Shown: positions 7,578 through 13,166 of the stretch, in pieces | How the letters are laid out: each line of letters begins with the position of its first letter | Numbering within the stretch: position 1 is the first letter of the stretch | DNA from: a virus | IMG/VR virus record: IMGVR_UViG_3300037963_002346 | Coordinates: 1-27,209 of that record | Direction: 5' to 3' (one strand) | Length of the DNA stretch: 27,209 nt | Translations under genes and position numbers: made by a program | The notes under the pieces: model-generated | The model's database searches: none | What the model was told of the DNA's origin: nothing | The model's input: the letters and a program-made list of their open reading frames with translations, nothing else

Positions 7578-8292
7578 CTTTAATAGCCTCCAGTTGTTCA
7601 GGACTAAAACCAGCCCATACAGTTAATTCTTCACGTTTCTTTTCTGTTTCAAATAAACCAGACATCTTAGCTAAAGCATCTAAACTTCTAAGTCTGTCTT
7701 GGTCTCTTTCTGAAACATCTGCTATATCTTTATACTTTTGTATAATATATTCTGGTGTAACACCTTCTTCTTTTAATATTAATGATATTTCTTCTTTTAC
7801 CATTTGCATTACCTTTTTTTGTTGTAGTAATTTGTTAGCCGCATTGCGGATATACTGCTTATCGTTAGCTTTAGGGTACACACGACTGTAAGCTTCTTCC
7901 ATATCTATCCCTGCCGCTACATATTTAGCAAATAATAGCTTTTTAGATGACAATTTAGTAGAACGTATTTTATTTATAGACTCATAATTGCCAGAAAACG
8001 TATATATATTCTCTGCAACGCCATTTTCCCCTAATATCTGCGCATTTTTCTGCTTACATACAAAACTACCGCATATTGTGCGCACACACTTACGTTTTTC
8101 TTTAGAGTTGGGGACTGTAATGTAGTATACTTTAAGGATTTGCACTACATAATGGTCATCTGTGTAAACCCAATCACCTTCATTAGCCTTACGCCAGTCA
8201 GGTTTAGGTGTTAACGCACCCTGAAAGGCACAAAACTCTTCATGACTATCATATAGCCTATGTTCTACACCTTTTATCTTTTTGATTTCCAT
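7537..8292 (-). CDS. terS: Probable terminase small subunit with extra N-terminal domain
   Basis: This 251-residue protein has two parts. Residues ~1-105 look beta-rich (GDWVYTDDHYVVQILKVYY, then VRTICGSFVCKQ and YTFSGNYES). From ~112 on it is helical: LSSKKLLFAKYVAAGIDMEE, AYSRVYP and YIRNAANKLLQQKKVMQMVK form the helix-turn-helix and arm region typical of phage small terminases. That is followed by SERDQDRLRSLDALAKMSGL, also common in TerS. TerS oligomers recognise the packaging site and load TerL. It is the first gene of the leftward late block, directly beside the repeat-rich non-coding region. I chose ATG 8290-8292 over one at 8305-8307. Neither has a ribosome site, but TATATTAT lies 4 bases before the chosen ATG. 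Confidence 0.8.
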   Translation of the reverse strand: MEIKKIKGVEHRLYDSHEEFCAFQGALTPKPDWRKANEGDWVYTDDHYVVQILKVYYITVPNSKEKRKCVRTICGSFVCKQKNAQILGENGVAENIYTFSGNYESINKIRSTKLSSKKLLFAKYVAAGIDMEEAYSRVYPKANDKQYIRNAANKLLQQKKVMQMVKEEISLILKEEGVTPEYIIQKYKDIADVSERDQDRLRSLDALAKMSGLFETEKKREELTVWAGFSPEQLEAIKGGETKVLAHKEKE

Positions 8293-8356
8293 TAAAATAA
8301 TATACATTCAATTAATTATTATTGCATACAATATTTATTTTTAGTAATATTACTGC

Positions 8357-8414
8357 GCTATATGGGTTGGTTAAACACTTCTAGCGTATAGCATTAAGAA
8401 TTGACTACTAGAAG
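8357..8414. other. Possible H-type pseudoknot (interlocked inverted repeats)
   Basis: Two inverted repeats interlock. GCTATA (8357-8362) can pair with TATAGC (8387-8392). CTTCTAG (8378-8384), inside the first loop, can pair with CTAGAAG (8408-8414), outside it. The connecting loops are 15, 2 and 15 bases. This geometry is that of an H-type pseudoknot if transcribed. As DNA, the same elements are nested protein-binding repeats. The pairing is equally possible on either strand. Confidence 0.4.
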
Positions 8415-8510
8415 GGGATAAGTTACACAGTCAGAAGCAAGTCGAAGGTAATTGAGCTAGTAACAGAAAAGATTACCCTACCATAATGAACAGGCTCCGA
8501 AACAGCTATA

Positions 8511-8569
8511 TGGGAATTGAGACTAATCTCTTTGTATTTATTATAAGGGGATTAGATAGTCTCTACCCA
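8511..8569. other. Long bulged hairpin next to terS
   Basis: On the + strand TGGG (8511-8514) pairs with CCCA (8566-8569), GAGACT (8519-8524) with AGTCTC (8558-8563), and the nine bases 8525-8533 with 8545-8553 (two G-U pairs). That makes 19 base pairs with one internal loop, a four-base bulge AGAT and an 11-base loop. No T-run follows on either strand, so it is not a terminator. A cruciform or structured RNA at a packaging/replication site is possible. Confidence 0.5.
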
Positions 8570-8669
8570 AAACTCACCAAAACAGCTATAATAATTAGTA
8601 ATAATAATAAAGAAAAGGGAAACTTTTAAAAATAGTATTAGAATGTGTGTGGGTGTTTTTTTGCGCATA

Positions 8670-8697
8670 CCCCCCGTCATAATTTCCCCCATACCCC
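8670..8697 (-). other. G-tract cluster
   Basis: On the - strand there are runs of four, five and six G (complements of 8694-8697, 8686-8690 and 8670-8675) within 28 bases, in an otherwise very AT-rich region. Three long runs, the largest divisible in two, could support a G-quadruplex or act as a polypurine recognition tract. Confidence 0.45.
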
Positions 8698-8770
8698 TCT
8701 TGGTTAGGTTGAAAATTCTGTAAAATATTATAATATTTATCTTTTTATTTAGGAATTTAAAGTAAAAGAC

Positions 8771-8803
8771 AAGCCCCAACCATAATAGTCGGGGCTTTTT
8801 TTT
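8771..8803 (+). terminator. Intrinsic terminator, best in + direction
   Basis: AAGCCCC (8771-8777) pairs with GGGGCTT (8791-8797) across a 13-base loop and runs into eight T (8796-8803) on the + strand. In the - direction the stem is followed by a weaker T-rich tail (TTGTCTTTTACTTT), so it may also stop the leftward genes that end at 8901. No + gene precedes it, which is odd. Confidence 0.7.
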
Positions 8804-8900
8804 GTGGGGTTGTTGTGGGCTTTGTATAGTGCGAACTATGGAAGTCTATATAGTATATCACCATTTAATTTATCTATAATAATATTATCCTTAAACTCGC

Positions 8901-9149
8901 TTATCTGTTTAGGTGTTTGTACATACCACACCCACCCCTTTGATATACTAAGTAATTTAATTTATATACTTCACTTGCTTGATTCATTCTACGTTTAGTA
9001 GTTGGCGTACTCCAACCTCCACTATTTAATATTACATACCTATCATTAACTACTTGTACGACTGCCGTATTATGAAACGTAACTATTAATCTAGACTGTT
9101 CTGTTTCCATTGGTACATTTGCTATGGTTGTTCTATGTGTTCCTATCAT
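8901..9149 (-). CDS. Small conserved phage protein, 'LNSGGWSTPTTKRRMNQAS' family
   Basis: This 82-residue protein has a beta-rich first half (RLIVTFHNTAVVQVVNDRYV) and a strongly patterned middle ILNSGGWSTPTTKRRMNQAS, then LNYLVYQR. I recognise this as a common small family in phages and plasmids, annotated as a domain of unknown function (perhaps DUF8033, from memory). The Thr-Thr-Lys-Arg-Arg-Met segment suggests nucleic-acid contact. The start has GGAG 9 bases before the ATG. It is the last gene of a short leftward early-type set and ends about 100 bases before the terminator. Confidence 0.85.
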   Translation of the reverse strand: MIGTHRTTIANVPMETEQSRLIVTFHNTAVVQVVNDRYVILNSGGWSTPTTKRRMNQASEVYKLNYLVYQRGGCGMYKHLNR

Positions 9150-9195
9150 TTTTATATACTCCTTTTGTTATACTCTTTATTTGTAAGTTATCTAA

Positions 9196-9453
9196 TTAAT
9201 TATCAATTGATTCTTTTAGCATATCAAGCCTTTTTAATACGTCCTCATATGCTCCAATACTACCGTTTATGCTTTCTATTTCTAGGTCTATATGGTATGC
9301 GTCAACGTCTACAACTTCATTGCCATATTGGTCTTGTATTACGTCAACGTCTAACTGTTCACGCTTTTCATATTTACTTTTTAATAAGGTTTCTAGTGCG
9401 TTTACATCATCTTGAATACGGTTTATAACTGCTTGTAATTTTCTCTTATTCAT
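9196..9453 (-). CDS. Small acidic coiled-coil protein, unknown function
   Basis: This 85-residue, acidic, helical protein begins MNKRKLQAVINRIQDDVNAL and has a Tyr/Asp-rich centre (YGNEVVDVDAYHIDLEIE) and a C-terminal helix (YEDVLKRLDMLKESID). The ATG at 9451-9453 is chosen because GGAG lies 7 bases upstream. An in-frame ATG at 9480 would overlap the upstream gene and lacks a ribosome site. I do not recognise the family. It is in the middle of three leftward genes that start from the divergent promoter region. Confidence 0.75.
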   Translation of the reverse strand: MNKRKLQAVINRIQDDVNALETLLKSKYEKREQLDVDVIQDQYGNEVVDVDAYHIDLEIESINGSIGAYEDVLKRLDMLKESIDN

Positions 9454-9457
9454 ATTA

Positions 9458-9751
9458 TTACTCCATTTCTGAGGTATCAAAACCCCACTTTTTCAACTGT
9501 TCTTTTATTATGCTAGGCAAATCAAATATACCATCATAATCTGTAAGCACTCCACGTGTAAACCATAAACCGCCCTCCGCATAATATGCTCCATCATCAC
9601 AATACATTTCAAAAAAACCATATTGTTTTATTGCATCAACTTCTATGTTATATGTTATTTCTTTTTCTTCTCTTTCTGTACTGCCCCAAGAATAATCATA
9701 ACATATATTCTCTATTTTCTTTATGGTTGTTTTAAATTTTAATTTATTCAT
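9458..9751 (-). CDS. Hypothetical protein, 97 residues
   Basis: The protein starts MNKLKFKTTIKKIENICYDY with ATG 9749-9751 and AAAGGA 9 bases upstream. An ATG at 9811 in the same frame has no ribosome site and would lie in the promoter region. The product is acidic and mixed beta/alpha, with aromatic stretches FFEMYCDDGAYYAEGGLWFT and a C-terminal YDGIFDLPSIIKEQLKKWGF. The latter reminds me of small plasmid/phage proteins ending in 'DGVFELPxxVxxxLxxxG', of unknown role. First gene of the leftward early-type set. Confidence 0.75.
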   Translation of the reverse strand: MNKLKFKTTIKKIENICYDYSWGSTEREEKEITYNIEVDAIKQYGFFEMYCDDGAYYAEGGLWFTRGVLTDYDGIFDLPSIIKEQLKKWGFDTSEME

Positions 9752-9833
9752 ATTAATACTTCCTTTTATTTGTTTTAGTTCGCAATAATAATATAATACT
9801 TTTTTATACATTAACCTAATAAATATATATATG

Positions 9834-9862
9834 TTGTTTATTAGTTATATATATGATATATT
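9834..9862 (+). promoter_or_regulatory. Early rightward promoter
   Basis: TTGTTT (9834-9839), a 17-base spacer, then TATATT (9857-9862), with TG two bases before the -10 box (extended -10). It is placed to transcribe the gene at 9921 and the rest of the early block. A sigma-70-like host polymerase is assumed. Confidence 0.6.
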
Positions 9863-9877
9863 ATTAAGTGCTTTCAA
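9848..9877 (-). promoter_or_regulatory. Possible leftward early promoter
   Basis: On the - strand TTGAAA (complement of 9872-9877), an 18-base spacer, and TATATA (complement of 9848-9853) precede the genes at 9751-8901. The region is so AT-rich that chance -10 matches are common. The -35 box lies inside the palindrome at 9868-9881. Confidence 0.4.
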
Positions 9878-9881
9878 GCAC
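9868..9881. promoter_or_regulatory. Palindromic candidate operator between divergent genes
   Basis: GTGCTT-TC-AAGCAC is a six-base inverted repeat with a two-base centre. It starts five bases after the rightward -10 box and covers the leftward -35 box, so one bound repressor could control both promoters. The half-site TGCTT/AAGCA recurs at 13660-13677 in front of a ribbon-helix-helix gene. Confidence 0.45.
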
Positions 9882-9920
9882 AATAACACGAAAAAACAAC
9901 AAAGAGAAAGCGAACTAATC

Positions 9921-10337
9921 ATGGAAAATAAAATAGTAAGAGAATGTGTTCAAGGTCTTATAAATGACAGTAAAATAGTAGATAAATTGTCTAAGCTACT
10001 TGATTGTCATCGTACAGAACTTGAAGAAAAAATAGTAGCATTACAAGGAAATGCTAATAATAACATATCCCTAGATACTATGAAGTCTTTACTAAATACA
10101 GTAAAAGATTTACAGTACAAAGTAGAGAGTGCACAAAGCTATGCAGATGAAGCTAAGAGCCAAGCAGACTACGCTATGGACGAAGCGTCTGACGCAGATT
10201 ACAAGTGTGACAAAGTAATAGAGTCAATAGAGGATATTATGTCTAATATGGAAAAAGAAGAAGAAGAAGCGGAAGAGCAAAAAGAGATAGATAACAGTAA
10301 CCAATACACAAAAGTAACAGTAGATACAAACAAATAA
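9921..10337 (+). CDS. Acidic coiled-coil protein, first early gene
   Basis: This 138-residue protein begins MENKIVRECVQGLINDSKIV. It has a long helical region with Ala/Asp/Tyr repeats (SAQSYADEAKSQADYAMDEA, then SDADYKCDKV) and a very acidic Glu-rich tail (MEKEEEEAEEQKE). I chose the ATG at 9921, not 9831, because the longer form would translate through the -10 region of the promoter. The upstream purine-rich AAAGAGAAAG is a moderate ribosome site. An intrinsic terminator follows the stop within 20 bases, so this may be a separate, highly expressed early transcript. Family not recognised. Such proteins often act on host targets, but that is a guess. Confidence 0.8.
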   Translation: MENKIVRECVQGLINDSKIVDKLSKLLDCHRTELEEKIVALQGNANNNISLDTMKSLLNTVKDLQYKVESAQSYADEAKSQADYAMDEASDADYKCDKVIESIEDIMSNMEKEEEEAEEQKEIDNSNQYTKVTVDTNK

Positions 10338-10355
10338 ATAAGAGAGGACTAAAAG

Positions 10356-10382
10356 CCTAGCTATTAATTTAGCTAGGTTTTT
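10356..10382 (+). terminator. Intrinsic terminator or attenuator after first early gene
   Basis: CCTAGCTA (10356-10363) pairs perfectly with TAGCTAGG (10370-10377) over a six-base loop TTAATT, followed by five T (10378-10382). It sits between the first early gene and the next gene at 10406, for which I see no convincing separate promoter, so partial read-through or antitermination is likely. Confidence 0.75.
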
Positions 10383-10405
10383 ATTATATATAGAAAGGGA
10401 AAAGA

Positions 10406-11008
10406 ATGAAAGACAATTATTTATTATATGCAGGAAATGGAACTGCTACTTATATACTACCTACAAAAGATGTTTTACATAATACATATTTAGGTATAAG
10501 TGCAATACACGAATGGGAACTTAGCTTTATTGATAGACATTTAGATAGAGTTAGATATGGTAGTCAACAACTTAAAATTAATAAGTATGGAGAGTTGCCT
10601 ACATACCACGCAAAAAGAATGGCATCTGCTCTTGATTTAATAAAACATAATGTTGTGTTTTTTGATGGTAAAATAGATATTGATATTGATAAATTAATAA
10701 CTATTGCATTGTTGCACGACTTATTAGAAGATGGTAGATGGAGAGCAGAAACATACATAGATATATTAAAACAAGAAAACAAAGAATGGGCAATAGAGCC
10801 ATTATTAGAACTAACAAGATTAGAATATGATACTTACTTTAATTATATAGAAAAAATAAACAACCCTTATGCTTTAATAGTAAAATCATTAGACATTAAC
10901 GACCATTTGGTTTTTGGGGATAAAATACCACAAAGTTTAGTAAAAAGGTATAAAAAGGCACAAGATATAATTAATAGAAAAATAGATACAAAAAGAATAG
11001 GAAAGTAA
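10406..11008 (+). CDS. HD-domain hydrolase, RelA/SpoT-hydrolase-like (MESH1-like)
   Basis: This 200-residue protein has the metal-binding pattern of HD hydrolases. H68 is in TYHAKRM, H104-D105 in ALLHDLLEDG (with E108-D109, as in the SpoT hydrolase 'HDxxED' motif), and D163 and D166 are in VKSLDINDHL. The 'LLHDLLED' and 'VKSLDxxDxL' motifs together are characteristic of small (p)ppGpp hydrolases and related nucleotide hydrolases. No synthetase domain is attached. It would act in the cytoplasm, perhaps blunting host starvation signalling or altering nucleotide pools (inference). It follows the terminator at 10356-10382, has AAAGGG upstream, and opens a run of small early genes. Confidence 0.8.
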   Translation: MKDNYLLYAGNGTATYILPTKDVLHNTYLGISAIHEWELSFIDRHLDRVRYGSQQLKINKYGELPTYHAKRMASALDLIKHNVVFFDGKIDIDIDKLITIALLHDLLEDGRWRAETYIDILKQENKEWAIEPLLELTRLEYDTYFNYIEKINNPYALIVKSLDINDHLVFGDKIPQSLVKRYKKAQDIINRKIDTKRIGK

Positions 11009-11009
11009 T

Positions 11010-11273
11010 ATGATAATAGGAAATTTTGATAAATGGAAAATAGTAAAAGACGGAAGAACTTTAAGAGCAATGGAAAAAAGAGGCTTAATAAGTCAATCAA
11101 AATATAGTGTATTTCCACAAGTAGATGCCGATTTAAGTCAATTTGTATATAAAGACAGAACGTATTGGATAAAGTATTTTGAAGGCTCATTTTTTCCGTT
11201 TGTAGTTACATTGACAGATGAGTATATACACGCAAATTGGAATAATCTACAAAGAAAAAGGAAAGGAAAGTAA
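11010..11273 (+). CDS. Hypothetical protein, 87 residues
   Basis: This mixed basic/aromatic protein begins MIIGNFDKWKIVKDGRTLRA, has GLISQSKYSVFPQVDADLSQ and a Trp/Tyr/Phe-rich centre (TYWIKYFEGSFFPFVVTL), and ends in a basic RKRKGK tail. The start lies one base after the stop of the HD gene, with AGGAAAG upstream. I do not recognise the family. Its compact size and sheet-like aromatic core suggest a small globular domain. It forms a tight pair with the gene at 11275. Confidence 0.7.
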   Translation: MIIGNFDKWKIVKDGRTLRAMEKRGLISQSKYSVFPQVDADLSQFVYKDRTYWIKYFEGSFFPFVVTLTDEYIHANWNNLQRKRKGK

Positions 11274-11274
11274 T

Positions 11275-11418
11275 ATGGAAAAGAAAAAAAGCTTACATCT
11301 TTACATTAAAAAAGATGATGTATTTGGATTTACAAAAGCAATCGATACAGACGAAATAAATAAGCTAAGTATGGAAGAGTTAAATAAAATAAAAAGAATA
11401 CTTAAAAACGTAAAATAA
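11275..11418 (+). CDS. Small basic protein, 47 residues
   Basis: ATG at 11275 with AAAGGAAAG just upstream, one base after the preceding stop. The product begins MEKKKSLHLYIKKDDVFGF and ends in a charged helix MEELNKIKRILKNVK. Family not recognised. A longer in-frame start at 11218 would overlap the upstream gene by 56 bases and is less likely. Confidence 0.65.
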   Translation: MEKKKSLHLYIKKDDVFGFTKAIDTDEINKLSMEELNKIKRILKNVK

Positions 11419-11513
11419 TGTCGAAATACCTACAATCTAAATTGTGGGTATATAGTATAGAGTGGTTATCTATATTACTGATGAGACAAACCAAGAAAGA
11501 AAAAGGAAAAAAT

Positions 11514-11777
11514 ATGCTAAAAAAAATAAAATTAGTTAATGGTTGGGACGAAGCAACAGAAAGTTACAGATGTAACTATGGTTGTGGTAGAAACATAGAA
11601 GAAACAGAAATATCGGAAACCCCGTACGCAACATATATCTGCGGGGACATAGAATGTTGGAATAGTTTTTGTTTAGAATTTTGGTCTCCACTAGATGTAG
11701 AAGAAAAAGAAGTGGAAGCTTGTCAAGATTGCGAAGAAAAAATAGAAGAATGTTATTGTGAAAGTGAGGAGGAATAA
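11514..11777 (+). CDS. Cysteine-rich acidic protein, probable zinc-binding
   Basis: This 87-residue protein has nine cysteines in three groups: C20 and C24 (CNYGCGRN), C43, C48 and C53 (CGDIECWNSFC), and C70, C73, C80 and C82 (CQDCEEKIEECYC). This spacing suggests one or two zinc sites, and the tail is strongly acidic. I chose ATG 11514 because AAAGG lies 7 bases upstream. An in-frame ATG at 11418 overlaps the preceding stop but has no ribosome site and would add 32 unrelated-looking residues. Bases 11419-11513 are otherwise without a gene. No family recognised. Confidence 0.7.
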   Translation: MLKKIKLVNGWDEATESYRCNYGCGRNIEETEISETPYATYICGDIECWNSFCLEFWSPLDVEEKEVEACQDCEEKIEECYCESEEE

Positions 11778-11778
11778 T

Positions 11779-11967
11779 ATGAAAAAGAAAATTAAAGGAG
11801 AGCCTTTTACAAAGTTTGAAGAATTGTTAATTAGTGTAATAGATAATTTTATACTATGGAATACAACAGAATCAGATAGAGGTATAGCAGAAGAATATAT
11901 AGCCAATGAACACATTGATTATAACGATTGGTTAGTAGATTTTTTAAAAGAAAGGATAAACAGATGA
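11779..11967 (+). CDS. Small hypothetical protein, 62 residues
   Basis: ATG at 11779 follows the previous stop by one base, with GAGGAGG nearby. The product begins MKKKIKGEPFTKFEELLISV. It has an acidic aromatic middle and ends WLVDFLKERINR. Its stop overlaps the next start (ATGA). Function unknown. Confidence 0.7.
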   Translation: MKKKIKGEPFTKFEELLISVIDNFILWNTTESDRGIAEEYIANEHIDYNDWLVDFLKERINR

Positions 11968-12263
11968 AAGTAACAATTAATTTTGATGGATTTGAGAGAG
12001 CATTTCAAAGATATGGAAGAGGCGAACAATTTTCATATGAGGGTTTACAAGCATTATTTGAATGGTTGGAAGACATAGAATCAGATATGGGAGAAGAACA
12101 AGAACTTGATGTTATTGGGCTTTGTTGTGAATTTGCAGAATTTGAAAGCTTAAAAGAATTTCAAGATGATTACGGAACGGATTACGAATCTATTGAAGAT
12201 ATAGAAAACGATACAATAGTAATACCAATTGACAAAGAATCATTTATAATACAACAATTTTAA
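11964..12263 (+). CDS. Acidic protein of the 'YGRGEQFSYEGLQALFEWLE' family
   Basis: This 99-residue, acidic protein begins KVTINFDGFERAFQRYGR. It has the block GEQFSYEGLQALFEWLED, then ELDVIGLCCEFAEFESLKEF, and ends with IPIDKESFIIQQF. I recognise this as a widespread small phage/plasmid protein that is never assigned a function. Its strong negative charge and 'GLCCEFAEF' core might point to a DNA-mimic or antirestriction-type protein, but that is speculation. ATGA overlap with the preceding gene; AAAGGA 7 bases upstream. Confidence 0.8.
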   Translation: MKVTINFDGFERAFQRYGRGEQFSYEGLQALFEWLEDIESDMGEEQELDVIGLCCEFAEFESLKEFQDDYGTDYESIEDIENDTIVIPIDKESFIIQQF

Positions 12264-12272
12264 AGGAGTAAT

Positions 12273-12437
12273 ATGAAAATAGAAGACAATTACACAAAAG
12301 ACGAGATTGATTATATATGTATGTATTACGGGCAAATACCCGAAAATTTAACATACAATATGAAAGTTATGTTAGTAGAAAAATTAGAGAATGAAATTGT
12401 TAGTAAAGTAGAGAAAATAAAGAGAGAGAGGTCTTAA
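12273..12437 (+). CDS. Small hypothetical protein, 54 residues
   Basis: ATG at 12273 with AAAGGAG 5 bases upstream. The product begins MKIEDNYTKDEIDYICMYYG and ends in a basic helix KVEKIKRERS. The gene is coherent with its neighbours in spacing and ribosome site. Family not recognised. Confidence 0.65.
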   Translation: MKIEDNYTKDEIDYICMYYGQIPENLTYNMKVMLVEKLENEIVSKVEKIKRERS

Positions 12438-12438
12438 G

Positions 12439-12567
12439 ATGGGTAAAAGAAAAAAAGAAGAATTTAGTATGGTGGAATATGCAAATAGCTTATTCGACTT
12501 TCATAAAACAATAGACTTATCAAAAGTAAAACCAAAAGAAAAGAAAAGAAAAAGGGGTAAAAAGTGA
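12439..12567 (+). CDS. Very small basic protein, 42 residues
   Basis: ATG at 12439 is one base after the preceding stop, with AGAGG upstream. The product is MGKRKKEEFSMVEYANSLF followed by a Lys/Arg-rich tail. Its TGA overlaps the GTG start of the next gene (GTGA). Its function is unknown, and it may be a short peptide of no great conservation. Confidence 0.55.
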   Translation: MGKRKKEEFSMVEYANSLFDFHKTIDLSKVKPKEKKRKRGKK

Positions 12568-12719
12568 AAAAGAAAACGTTTAAGCTTGTAACAAAAAGAA
12601 AAAACCCTCAAGATGAACTAGATATATTTACCGCATGGCTATATTGTTGCCCAGTTAAATGGGAAAAGCTAGATGGTGAGCATACTTATTTCTTTGATAA
12701 GGAGGATAATAATGAGTGA
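12564..12719 (+). CDS. Small protein with GTG start, 51 residues
   Basis: GTG at 12564 overlaps the previous stop (GTGA) and has AGGGG 6 bases upstream. The product begins MKKKTFKLVTKRKNPQDELD and holds a TAWLYCCPVKWEKL segment with adjacent cysteines. The end overlaps the next gene by 8 bases. Family not recognised. Confidence 0.6.
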   Translation: MKKKTFKLVTKRKNPQDELDIFTAWLYCCPVKWEKLDGEHTYFFDKEDNNE

Positions 12720-12831
12720 TGTTACATATGAAGCTATGTATGCAATAGATTTAATTATAACAATAATACTAAAAGTAATAGGCATATTGTGCTTATGTCT
12801 TTGGGTGATATTAAGAAAAGGAGAAAAGTAG
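12712..12831 (+). CDS. One-helix membrane peptide, 39 residues
   Basis: ATG at 12712, 5 bases after GGAGG. The product has a hydrophobic segment from about residue 11 to 34 (AIDLIITIILKVIGILCLCL and onward) and a short basic end RKGEK, predicting a single membrane helix with the C-terminus inside. Small membrane peptides in early phage blocks often affect superinfection or host membrane functions. No specific assignment is possible. Confidence 0.6.
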   Translation: MSDVTYEAMYAIDLIITIILKVIGILCLCLWVILRKGEK

Positions 12832-13023
12832 ATGAGCATAAATGAAATATCGAAATGGCTAAAAGAAAGTGGTTTAGTAGCTATGTCGGGTGAAGACCTA
12901 GAACTAGTCAAAGATTATATAGATGATAAATGTATAATAATAATACCGAAAAAATACTATAAAAGCGCTAGTCTTGATATGGGTACATCACATATCGAAG
13001 AAGCGCAGAAAAGGAGAAAGTAA
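12832..13023 (+). CDS. Small hypothetical protein, 63 residues
   Basis: ATG at 12832 follows the TAG of the previous gene directly, with AAAGGAG upstream. The product begins MSINEISKWLKESGLVAMSG and has an acidic helix LELVKDYIDDK, a short beta-like CIIIIPKKYY and a basic tail. It ends in a TAATG junction with the next gene. Not recognised. Confidence 0.7.
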   Translation: MSINEISKWLKESGLVAMSGEDLELVKDYIDDKCIIIIPKKYYKSASLDMGTSHIEEAQKRRK

Positions 13024-13166
13024 TGGAGTACAAGTCAATACAAATACCAATATCAGAAGAAGATATAAGAATGTTCCAGGAGTTAGTACATTATGGTCGA
13101 GAGCCATTTATGTGGACATTTGATGGAGTAGATGTTGAGTTTATCAAAGAAGAAGAGGAGGAATAA
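13023..13166 (+). CDS. Small acidic protein, 47 residues
   Basis: The ATG shares a base with the preceding stop, with AGGAG upstream. The product starts MEYKSIQIPISEEDIRMFQE, has FMWTFDGVDVEF and ends in a poly-Glu tail whose codons form the GGAGG ribosome site of the next gene. Function unknown. Confidence 0.65.
   Translation: MEYKSIQIPISEEDIRMFQELVHYGREPFMWTFDGVDVEFIKEEEEE

Larger units (their letters stand above)
8357..8590. repeat. Repeated GCTATA boxes (three direct, one inverted)
   Basis: GCTATATGGG occurs at 8357-8366 and 8505-8514. AAACAGCTATA occurs at 8500-8510 and again at 8580-8590, giving three direct GCTATA cores, and TATAGC at 8387-8392 is an inverted copy. The direct repeats with AAACAGCTATA flank the hairpin at 8511-8569 and share extra matching bases on their left side (CTCCG/CACCA). 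Spacing is not regular, so these are not classic iterons, but the clustering next to terS suggests recognition sites for TerS or a replication protein. Confidence 0.5.
8293..8900. other. 608-base non-coding region beside terS; candidate packaging or replication site
   Basis: No convincing gene lies here. The open frames that exist are short, lack family resemblance and cross RNA-like structures. What it holds, left to right: a 12-base perfect palindrome AGTAATATTACT at 8343-8354; a possible pseudoknot at 8357-8414; repeats of GCTATA and GCTATATGGG; a small inverted repeat GGTAAT/ATTACC at 8447-8477; a 19-bp bulged hairpin at 8511-8569 between two AAACAGCTATA copies; G-tracts (on the - strand) at 8670-8697; a 14-base palindrome AATATTATAATATT at 8725-8738; and a terminator at 8771-8803. 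Packaging (pac/cos) sites of many phages lie in or beside terS, so a packaging role is the first guess and an origin the second. Confidence 0.6.

Noticed and set aside
8345-8353. TAATATTAC, identical to the geminivirus/circovirus rolling-circle nick nonanucleotide
   Set aside because: It is part of a short palindrome in AT-rich DNA. No Rep-type nickase gene is present and the phage is a dsDNA tailed type. Treated as coincidence.
8519-8563. GACTA/TAGTC pairing reminiscent of group I intron P7
   Set aside because: Spacing is too short for P3/P8, no split gene or splice context is evident, and the pairing is fully explained by a simple hairpin.
8552-8779. Leftward open frame with a hydrophobic segment in the region beside terS
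   Set aside because: It crosses the hairpin and G-tracts, has doubtful start signals and a composition expected by chance in AT-rich DNA. A 42-residue version from an internal ATG with GGGGG upstream remains barely possible.
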